The translations under genes and the position numbers were made by a program. Below, one piece after another: positions 57,095 to 64,000 of a stretch of 64,000 nt of DNA; positions within the stretch are counted from its first letter, which is position 1; the number at the start of each line of letters is the position of its first letter. The stretch spans positions 744,001-808,000 of the forward strand of contig CP103908.1 in assembly GCA_024970065.1 (NCBI GenBank), read 5' to 3'. A model generated the notes under the pieces. The model ran no database searches, was not told the origin of the DNA, and was given only the letters and a program-made list of their open reading frames with translations. Origin of the DNA: Pediococcus acidilactici (GTDB lineage: Bacteria > Bacillota > Bacilli > Lactobacillales > Lactobacillaceae).

Positions 57095-59242
57095 ATGGAA
57101 AATTTTTGGAATGCGATTAAAGTATTTCTGCAAAAAATAGGGGGCTTTTTTAGCTGGATTTGGCAAAAAATCCACCCATTTTTACACAAGTACTGGCATC
57201 GTTATCAACTAACCCGCTGGATTATCGTTGTCGTTTTAGCGGTTATTTTTTTAGCTAGCGCAGTTTTAACGTATCAGGCTAAGACCGCAAACGTTAAAAA
57301 TTTAAAGGCGGCTTTATCGCAGCCAACGTTAGTTTACGATAAACATAATACGAAAGCGGGCAGCTTATATTCGCAAAAGGGAACGTGGGTAGACTTAGAT
57401 AAAATTTCGCCCAACGTGCAAAATGCGGTGATTGCTACCGAAGACCGTAATTTTTATAAAGAATATGGTTTTTCGGTGAAGGGGATCGCGCGCGCCTTCG
57501 TTATGTATGGTGTAAATAAGGTACTTGGGAGGAACTACATTTCTGGGGGTGGAAGTACGCTAACCCAACAACTGGTGAAAAATGCCTTCCTCTCCCAACA
57601 GCAAACCTTCACGCGAAAAGCTAAAGAATTGTTTTTATCTATTGAAGTAGAAAATGTTTATACCAAGAAAGATATTTTAGCGATGTACCTAAATAACGCC
57701 TACTTCGGTAATGGAGTTTGGGGTGTTCAGGATGCCTCCGAACGCTACTTTGGGGAGAGTGCTTCCGAACTAACGGTTCCACAAGCGGCCGTATTAGCAG
57801 GAATGCTGACCAACCCTAGTGCATATAATCCGGATGACCACCCGAAAAATGCGCTTTCCCGACGGAACGTCGTCTTGAATTTGATGGCGGAAACGGGCAA
57901 AATTTCCGATGCGCAAGCTAAGAGTTATGCTCAAACCCCAATTGTTACGTCTAATAACTACTCTAATGAGGATGGTTATAAATATCCTTACTACTTTGAC
58001 GCAGTAATTGACGAAGCAATTAACCGTTACGGACTAACCGAGTCTGACATTATGAACCGTGGTTACAAGATTTACACTTATCTAGACCAAGGCAGCCAGG
58101 AAGGAATGCAGGATACGTTTGATAACGCAAGCAACTTCCCAAGCAACGCCACCGACGGTACAAAAGTCCAGGCTGCTTCAGTAGCGGTCAACGCTGATGA
58201 TGGCGGGGTTGAAGCCATCGTCGGGGGGCGTGGTGAGCACGTCTTTCGGGGATATAACCGGGCTACCCAAATTAAACGGCAACCCGGTTCGACGCTGAAA
58301 CCGATCGCGGTATATGCTCCGGCACTCGCTAGTGGGTACAAGTATAGCTCAATTTTAGAAGACAAGCTCCAATCATACGGCACCAACCACTACAAACCGG
58401 AAAACTATAACAACCAGTATTCCGGCAAGATTCCGATGTACCAAGCGCTTGAACAAAGTAAGAATGCTCCAGCAGTTTGGTTGTTGAATAAAATCGGGGT
58501 GGATAAGGGCTATGACTATGTAAAGAAGTTTGGTCTTAATCCGAGTGAAGATGATAAAAACTTGGCCATGGCTCTTGGTGGTTTGACTAAGGGAGTTTCT
58601 CCAATTCAACTTGCTTCAGCATACACGGCCTTTGCAAATGACGGAAATATGTCTAAGCCACGTTTCATTCGGAAGATTGTCGATGCTTCCGGAAAAACGA
58701 TCGTTAACAATACTCCCGAAAAGAAGCGGGTGGTTTCCAAGAAAGTTGCTAACGAAATGACCAGCATGATGATTGGCGTGTACGGCGACAGTTCGGGAAC
58801 GGGATACGGGGCCGAACCAAGTGGTTATAAGATTGCCGGTAAAACGGGAAGTACCGAAGCTGATACGAGTGGAAATTCGGAAGCTACCCGGGATAAGTGG
58901 ATGGTCGGCTACACTAAAGACGTTGTAGTAGCTACTTGGGAAGGTTTCGATGACACCAACAAGGACCACCATTTGGAAAACATTACCGGGGTAGGAATGA
59001 ACAGCATGTTCAAGGCTGAAATGAGTGAAATTCTGCCAAATACTAAGGGAACCACTTTCCAAGTGAAATCAGCGTCATCGTTGGCAAATAATAACGGAAA
59101 CAGTAACGCAAATAATCTTTGGGATAATATTGAAGATGGAACTTCTTCCATTAAGGACAGTATTTCGAAGGGAGCAAATGGTGTTAAAGAAAAGGCTGGC
59201 GAATTATTTGAGGACGCGAAAAAGTTTATCATGGGCCAGTGA
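57095..59242 (+). CDS. Class A penicillin-binding protein (PBP1A/2A-like)
   Basis: Bifunctional peptidoglycan synthase of 715 residues. A cytoplasmic N-terminus and one membrane helix (about 42-60) anchor it. The GT51 glycosyltransferase domain follows with Glu116 in TEDRNFY. The transpeptidase domain holds the nucleophile Ser399 in PGSTLKP, SKNAPAV as the SxN-type motif, and KTGS at 583-586. A serine/asparagine-rich tail ends it. The start is the ATG at 57095 with GAGGTAATG upstream. It is likely single-gene, and its transcript begins after the RNA element. Confidence 0.94.
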   Translation: MENFWNAIKVFLQKIGGFFSWIWQKIHPFLHKYWHRYQLTRWIIVVVLAVIFLASAVLTYQAKTANVKNLKAALSQPTLVYDKHNTKAGSLYSQKGTWVDLDKISPNVQNAVIATEDRNFYKEYGFSVKGIARAFVMYGVNKVLGRNYISGGGSTLTQQLVKNAFLSQQQTFTRKAKELFLSIEVENVYTKKDILAMYLNNAYFGNGVWGVQDASERYFGESASELTVPQAAVLAGMLTNPSAYNPDDHPKNALSRRNVVLNLMAETGKISDAQAKSYAQTPIVTSNNYSNEDGYKYPYYFDAVIDEAINRYGLTESDIMNRGYKIYTYLDQGSQEGMQDTFDNASNFPSNATDGTKVQAASVAVNADDGGVEAIVGGRGEHVFRGYNRATQIKRQPGSTLKPIAVYAPALASGYKYSSILEDKLQSYGTNHYKPENYNNQYSGKIPMYQALEQSKNAPAVWLLNKIGVDKGYDYVKKFGLNPSEDDKNLAMALGGLTKGVSPIQLASAYTAFANDGNMSKPRFIRKIVDASGKTIVNNTPEKKRVVSKKVANEMTSMMIGVYGDSSGTGYGAEPSGYKIAGKTGSTEADTSGNSEATRDKWMVGYTKDVVVATWEGFDDTNKDHHLENITGVGMNSMFKAEMSEILPNTKGTTFQVKSASSLANNNGNSNANNLWDNIEDGTSSIKDSISKGANGVKEKAGELFEDAKKFIMGQ

Positions 59243-59305
59243 TTTCAGTATTAAAAATTAGTTCTAAATGATATAATTGAACTGTTAAATCAGAGGAGGC
59301 GCACT

Positions 59306-59650
59306 ATGACTGTAAACATTTATGATACCGCAAATCAAATGGAACAAGAGCTCCGTCTAACCAACGAATACCAAAATTTGAAACAATCTTTTGAAAAAGT
59401 TCAACAAGATGAAAATGCTAGTGCTTTGTATAAGAAGTTTCAAGATATTCAAAGTTCGCTTCAACAAAAGCAAATGAACGGCGAAGAACTAAGCGAAGAC
59501 GAAATTAAGAAGGTTCACGAAGTCGCTGGTGAAATTGAAAAGGTAGACTTGATTAAGGACTTGATGGACAAAGAACGGAGTCTCAATCAATTGATTAATG
59601 ACGTTAATCAAATCATTATGAAACCTATCCAAGAATTGTATCAAGGCTAA
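59306..59650 (+). CDS. YlbF/YmcA-family protein
   Basis: Small helical protein of 114 residues in the YlbF family (DUF964), with a long coiled coil (about 10-90) rich in Gln, Glu and Lys. In Bacillus related proteins form a complex that influences RNase Y, competence and sporulation. Which YlbF paralogue this is cannot be told from length alone. AGGAGG precedes the ATG. It lies 63 bases after the PBP gene and before a terminator, so it may be the last gene of that unit. Confidence 0.82.
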   Translation: MTVNIYDTANQMEQELRLTNEYQNLKQSFEKVQQDENASALYKKFQDIQSSLQQKQMNGEELSEDEIKKVHEVAGEIEKVDLIKDLMDKERSLNQLINDVNQIIMKPIQELYQG

Positions 59651-59746
59651 TTCTGGAATGGAATCGTGATGATCCACGTCTGGTAGTCGGTGAGGCGAAT
59701 AACGTTAACCGATAATAAAATTGGTGAAGATAATAAAACGAAAAAG

Positions 59747-59798
59747 AGGCTGGAAAAGAATTTCCTTGGTAAAGGATAATTTTTCCAGCCTTATTTTT
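59747..59798 (+). terminator. Intrinsic terminator after the YlbF-like gene
   Basis: AGGCTGGAAAA pairs with TTTTCCAGCCT, and an inner CCTT/AAGG extends the hairpin, which is followed by a T-rich tail. Confidence 0.85.
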
Positions 59799-59830
59799 GA
59801 TAAGAGCAAGTTTATTAAGGAGGAAGAACG

Positions 59831-61042
59831 ATGAAATTCATGCACGTAGCGGATGTGCATTTGGGCAGCCCGTTTCGGGGGCTAAAAAACATTCCAGACC
59901 GGTTGCGTAAATTAGTGGTCAACTCGACGAAAGCGGCCTTTGCGAAGCTAATCCAAACGGCAATTGAGCGGCAGGTTGATTTTGTTTGCATCGTGGGTGA
60001 TTTATTTGATACTCCACACCCTGATATTGATACCCTAAGTTTTGCGGTTGATCAGCTAGAACTGTTAAACGAGGCGCACATCCCAGTATTCTTGAGCTAC
60101 GGAAATCACGACTATCTTAATGCTAAAATTCCAGCAGCCATCTTTCCGGCAAACGTAACGATTTTTGGGCCAGAAGTAGAAACCCAAGCGTTGACGGTGG
60201 CGGATGGCTCGACCGTGGGACTAACTGGATTTAGCTATGCCAAACGAGCAGAAGTAAATTCACGAATTGAAGAATATCCGGTCAATGACGGTCAGTTTGA
60301 TTTTCGGATAGGTTTGCTACACGGTAGTATGGACGGGTTACGGACGAGTGAAGCTCATTACGCCCCGTTCACCTTAAATCAATTATTGAGCAAAAATTAC
60401 GATTATTGGGCGTTAGGTCACATTCACAAACGTCAAGTTTTACACGAAGCCCCCGTAATTGCCTATGCAGGAAACACACAGGGACGGCACATTAATGAAG
60501 CCGGAGCCAAAGGTGCGAGTCTTGTCACTTTGCAAACTAATCAGCAAGCTACGGTAGAATTTGTCCGCAGTGACGTAGTTGAATGGCAAAGTTTAACGGT
60601 GACTCCGGAACCTGAAGCTGACTTTAAGCACGTATTGGGAGAGATTTTACAACAGGTAGCTTCGAAAACTTCGCCTTCTTTCAAGCTAATGAGTGTTAGT
60701 TTGGCCGGAAGCAACCATCTCGAATCCGAGGTTCTAGAGGAGTTAAGTAACGGATTAGGTCTAACCCAACTACAAAAGCAGTTAGAGTCCCAAGAAGAGT
60801 GGGTCTACCGAATTTTGTTAAAGGCTGACGAACAAACTCCGGTATTCTCGGAATTGGACCGTTCGTATTGGCAACAAGCCGCTCAGCAAGTCTTCACGCC
60901 CCAAACCGTTCAAGAGCAACTGGGCAGGTTAATGGAGTTAGACTTTATTGCTGAAGCCTACCAAGCAAATTTTAATCCTGAGGAGCTTCGTGAACGAGTT
61001 GAAATTATGCTACAACAACGCAACGCGCTGGGGGATGATTAA
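59831..61042 (+). CDS. yhaO: Metallophosphoesterase/exonuclease YhaO (SbcD-like)
   Basis: Mre11/SbcD-like nuclease of 403 residues. The two-metal motifs are present in order: DVHLG (8-12), GDLFD, GNHD in SYGNHDYL, and GHIHKR. The C-terminal half has no recognised domain. It forms a tight operon with yhaN (two-base gap), whose product is an SbcC/Rad50-like ATPase, so together they probably act as a DNA or nucleic-acid-end processing complex. GGAGGAAG precedes the ATG. Confidence 0.88.
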   Translation: MKFMHVADVHLGSPFRGLKNIPDRLRKLVVNSTKAAFAKLIQTAIERQVDFVCIVGDLFDTPHPDIDTLSFAVDQLELLNEAHIPVFLSYGNHDYLNAKIPAAIFPANVTIFGPEVETQALTVADGSTVGLTGFSYAKRAEVNSRIEEYPVNDGQFDFRIGLLHGSMDGLRTSEAHYAPFTLNQLLSKNYDYWALGHIHKRQVLHEAPVIAYAGNTQGRHINEAGAKGASLVTLQTNQQATVEFVRSDVVEWQSLTVTPEPEADFKHVLGEILQQVASKTSPSFKLMSVSLAGSNHLESEVLEELSNGLGLTQLQKQLESQEEWVYRILLKADEQTPVFSELDRSYWQQAAQQVFTPQTVQEQLGRLMELDFIAEAYQANFNPEELRERVEIMLQQRNALGDD

Positions 61043-61044
61043 TT

Positions 61045-63612
61045 ATGAAAATCAAGCGAATTGAAATCTACGGATTTGGAAAATGGCAGAACGTAACCTT
61101 TGACTTACAAAATGACTTGCAAGTTTTTTACGGGATGAACGAAGCAGGAAAATCAACGTTACGACAATTTATTTATAGCGTCTTTTTTGGGTTTGCTCAG
61201 GGAAGGGGAAGCAACAAATATTTGAAATACGTACCTAAAAAAGGCCGCGGTTCGGCTGGTTATGGGGGTGCAATTGAAATTGAATACCAAGATCACCCAT
61301 ATCGAATTGAACGTGTGAAGGGGAAAAATGGTGGTACGGTAACCATTAAAGACTTAATTGACCAAAGCTCGGTCAGTCCGGACTTCCTAGGAGAAATTTT
61401 AGGCCCAATTGATCAACATACATACGAACGCCTATTAGGGTTCAACCAGAGTGATTTGGACGACTTTAACGATTTGGGAAACCGCGACGATTTAAGGCGA
61501 CACATTTTAAGAATGGGCGCCGTGGGTAGTGAAGAATGGATCCAGTTTGAAAAAGACCTGAAAAAAGATGCCGATAAAATGCATACGGCTAGTTCGCGAA
61601 CCCGTGAACTGGACAAGAAAGTTAAGCATTACGAACAAGCCAAGCAACATTTACAAGACGATCGGGACCAGCTTCCCGACTATCAAAGCGCCAAAGCTTT
61701 GGAAGACCAAAATCGCACGGAACTGCAAGGGGTTCGCCAACGGATCAATCAGTTGTCTAAGCAGACTAGTCATCAACAAACGTTGGTAGACGCCTGGAAT
61801 AATTACCACCAGATTCTTACTCTGCGGCAACGGGTGCAAAACGCTTCAAAAGCAGATTTGCAATTAGACTTAGGTCAAGTTAGTCGGCTAGTGGACCAAA
61901 TTCGAAAACTAACGGAAAATGTACAACGTACTCAGCAAAAATTGCGGGAGTTACCTGCCAACCCGCAAAAACCAGGTAACTTAGAGCAATTAACTGATTT
62001 ACAAGCTAAGTTGCCGGTTGCGCAGGTTAACCACGACGAATTAATTAAGGCACAGCAACGCCAGACCGCGTTAACGAACCAGTTGACTGAACTACAAGAA
62101 AATAATTCGGTAGACTTAAATCAATTAAAACCGATGGATTCGGCAACGTTGAAGCAAGTTAAACAACTCCTGCAAAAGCAAGCTCAAACGGCTGCTGAAG
62201 TTAACCAATTAAGAAGTGTACCTGTCCGAACTTCCACAACTACGGGAAGAGCGGCCAACGTGAATTTGATTTGGGGCGTGGGCATTGTTTTAGCTGCCGT
62301 AGACTTTTTCTTACCAATTAACGTAATCGTTAAATTAATTTTGTTGGTCGTGATTGCTTTGGGCGGTTATGGTTTTGCTAAGCAAACTGGACGGTCCGAA
62401 CAGCCAGATTCTGAATCAATGGATGCTTTACAAACCGCAGAAGAAAATAACCGACAAATCAACGACAAGCTTCACCAAGTTGGGGTACAGACTGGTTTTG
62501 ACGTGGTGCCAGCAACGGAATGGGTATTATTACAAAGTGAGGTAGTTAGTTACCAACAAATTAAACAAGAATTAGCCGACCTCAAGCACCGGCAACAAAC
62601 CTTACAAGAAAAGCTTGCTGATTTTTGGCGGACAGCCACTGCCGTATTGCAGATTGATGCGGCCGGCTCCCAACCAACTTTAGAAGAACTTACTGAACGG
62701 GTGACAAAGCAAATCCAACAAATTCAACATCAGCAAAGTGAAGTGCAAACCCGCAAAATTTTGACCCAAAATTTAGGGGAACAACAAACTGAATTAAAGC
62801 AAGCTCAAGATAAGTTTGGACAATTGGCAACTCCGCCGCTGGATGATCATTTTGATGAGTGGCTAGCCCAATTGACCGAAACGCAAAAACAGGCGGTCCG
62901 GTTGCGAGACTTAGAAAAAACGGTCGCCCCCGAACTCCAAGAGGAATTGCAAAAATATACGGACTTTACTGAGCTAAAAGAACAACAAGCGGTGTTAACA
63001 GAGCAATTACAACAATTAAAGGCTCAAGAACAAGCCCTGATGGATGAACGAACCCAGCGAATCGGAGAGTTAACCGGATTAAAGAACCAAATTGATATTT
63101 TAAATGAGCAACAGGCCCTTGCCGAAGAAGAAACTGAGCTAAAAGATTTAATTGACGAGTGGTTAACGCTACAATTAGGGGCAAAGTGGGTTGATGAAAC
63201 GCTGGGGGTGGCCACTAAAGGACGGCTACCGTTGATTATTCAACAAGCCAACGAATACTTTGCTAAAATCACGAACGGACATTACCAGCAGGTTGAATTT
63301 GATAGTGACGACGCCATCCACGTGATTGACCAAACCGGACAAGCCTATGAACTAGGGGAATTATCCAAGGGAACTTTGGAACAATTATATATTTCCATCC
63401 GGTTTGCGTTTATGCAGGCGTTCGCGGATACGGTAGATTTGCCAATTATTATTGACGATGCTTTTGTGGCTTTTGACGACCGTCGTTTGGCAGAGACTTT
63501 TGGTTTATTAAAGCAAATTGCTAAGCAAACTCAAATTATTTATTTCTCAGCGAAAAGGGAAGTTTATCAACTAGTCGACCAGCATAACGTAGTGAATTTA
63601 AACGAAAAATAA
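61045..63612 (+). CDS. yhaN: Rad50/SbcC-like ATPase YhaN with membrane hairpin
   Basis: Large protein of 855 residues. It has an N-terminal Walker A at 30-38 (GMNEAGKST) and a C-terminal Walker B with IIIDDAF near 801-807, separated by long coiled coils rich in Gln and Lys. In the middle, about residues 404-446, two adjacent hydrophobic segments (WGVGIVLAAVDFFL and IVKLILLVVIALGGYGFA) would form a membrane hairpin, unlike typical SbcC, which has a zinc hook. The pairing with yhaO suggests a membrane-tethered nuclease complex. Confidence 0.88.
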   Translation: MKIKRIEIYGFGKWQNVTFDLQNDLQVFYGMNEAGKSTLRQFIYSVFFGFAQGRGSNKYLKYVPKKGRGSAGYGGAIEIEYQDHPYRIERVKGKNGGTVTIKDLIDQSSVSPDFLGEILGPIDQHTYERLLGFNQSDLDDFNDLGNRDDLRRHILRMGAVGSEEWIQFEKDLKKDADKMHTASSRTRELDKKVKHYEQAKQHLQDDRDQLPDYQSAKALEDQNRTELQGVRQRINQLSKQTSHQQTLVDAWNNYHQILTLRQRVQNASKADLQLDLGQVSRLVDQIRKLTENVQRTQQKLRELPANPQKPGNLEQLTDLQAKLPVAQVNHDELIKAQQRQTALTNQLTELQENNSVDLNQLKPMDSATLKQVKQLLQKQAQTAAEVNQLRSVPVRTSTTTGRAANVNLIWGVGIVLAAVDFFLPINVIVKLILLVVIALGGYGFAKQTGRSEQPDSESMDALQTAEENNRQINDKLHQVGVQTGFDVVPATEWVLLQSEVVSYQQIKQELADLKHRQQTLQEKLADFWRTATAVLQIDAAGSQPTLEELTERVTKQIQQIQHQQSEVQTRKILTQNLGEQQTELKQAQDKFGQLATPPLDDHFDEWLAQLTETQKQAVRLRDLEKTVAPELQEELQKYTDFTELKEQQAVLTEQLQQLKAQEQALMDERTQRIGELTGLKNQIDILNEQQALAEEETELKDLIDEWLTLQLGAKWVDETLGVATKGRLPLIIQQANEYFAKITNGHYQQVEFDSDDAIHVIDQTGQAYELGELSKGTLEQLYISIRFAFMQAFADTVDLPIIIDDAFVAFDDRRLAETFGLLKQIAKQTQIIYFSAKREVYQLVDQHNVVNLNEK

Positions 63613-63627
63613 GGGAGGAACGCAGAT

Positions 63628-64000
63628 TTGACTAAGAAGTTAATTGATTTTCAAAATGATGAAGAAATGGAACTTTTTGTCTTGATTAAAAACGCTGAAA
63701 AGCGGGTAACTAAAACTGGTAAAGATTTTATCTCACTAGTTTTTCAAGACCGGTCGGGCGAAATTCGCGGAAATTATTGGGACGCTAAGCCAGCCGATTT
63801 TGAACAATTTCAATCAGGACGCGTGGTACTTTTAAAAGGAAAGCGTGAAACGTATAAGGGAGCACCCCAGGTTAAAATTATGGCAATGCGTCTAGCAACG
63901 GAAGAAGAACCTGACGATCCCACCACGTATACTGAAAAAGCTCCCGTATCGGCGAGCGAATTACGGGAAGCTTTTGCGCAATTAGTATTTGAAATCAACA
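63628..64000 (+). CDS. yhaM: 3'-5' exoribonuclease YhaM, N-terminal part
   Basis: The start of a protein cut by the window end, with 124 codons visible. It begins at TTG at 63628 after GGGAGGAA. The first residues are LTKKLIDFQNDEEMELF, followed by an OB-fold nucleic-acid-binding domain (about 15-100), as in YhaM/Cbf1, whose HD domain would follow outside the window. It is the third gene of the yhaO-yhaN-yhaM operon, 15 bases after yhaN. A start at ATG is not seen nearby. Confidence 0.85.
   Translation, partial: MTKKLIDFQNDEEMELFVLIKNAEKRVTKTGKDFISLVFQDRSGEIRGNYWDAKPADFEQFQSGRVVLLKGKRETYKGAPQVKIMAMRLATEEEPDDPTTYTEKAPVSASELREAFAQLVFEIN

Noticed and set aside
58616..59062. 148-codon minus-strand frame
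   Set aside because: It is opposite the transpeptidase domain of the PBP and has no RBS or domain.

Overview
The window reads as a chromosomal segment of a Gram-positive lactic acid bacterium, most likely a member of Lactobacillaceae. The reasons are the heterodimeric LacL/LacM beta-galactosidase, a LacS permease with a fused EIIA domain, many PTS operons with cre-like boxes, strong AGGAGG ribosome binding sites with some TTG/GTG starts, an arginine T-box before argS, and the yhaO-yhaN-yhaM block. I cannot name the species from the sequence alone. Nearly all genes are intact, and I see no transposase, phage gene or CRISPR array.

Layout. (1) 1-4706: end of an L-rhamnose operon (sugar porter, rhaB, rhaM, rhaA, rhaD). 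(2) 4917-12665: a mannoside operon resembling a split E. coli mngAB (fructose-family EIIBC and EIIA, GH38 alpha-mannosidase), followed by an RpiR regulator, a GH1 phospho-glycosidase and a ROK kinase. (3) 12741-17142: AraC regulator divergent from an FAD oxidoreductase with a C-terminal beta-rich extension and an MFS carrier. (4) 17214-23405: GntR regulator divergent from an EIIC, a second GH38 and a GH125 alpha-mannosidase. Blocks 2 and 4 together look like an alpha-mannan or N-glycan fragment utilisation island. (5) 23605-30632: ascorbate-type PTS (IIA, IIB, IIC) with transketolase and transaldolase, then a PRD regulator. (6) 30877-42427: lactose/galactose block galR-galM-lacS, lacLM on the opposite strand, and galKET. 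(7) 42739-45564: XRE regulator divergent from an APC permease, then a two-gene operon of unknown function whose promoter spacer holds a LexA/DinR-like box. (8) 45857-50949: operon of an NhaC-like antiporter, a thioredoxin-reductase-like flavoprotein, an arylsulfotransferase-thioredoxin fusion and a Crp/Fnr regulator. (9) 51168-53541: NmrA-like protein, tRNA-Gly and an aldo/keto reductase. (10) 53575-64000: T-box-argS, Crp-like regulator, argR, a multibranched RNA element, a class A PBP, a YlbF-like protein, yhaO, yhaN and the start of yhaM.

The first two thirds is a sugar-import region. Each operon has its own regulator, and most of the promoters seen also have a cre- or GalR-like box. The last third is housekeeping plus the redox and possible SOS operons, which I consider the least explained parts. 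The best candidates for undescribed biology are the ASST-thioredoxin operon (8), the LexA-boxed small-protein operon (7), the FAD oxidoreductase/carrier pair inside the mannoside island (3), the cloverleaf-like element at 56877-56992, and a dispersed repeat with inverted ends placed between convergent genes.
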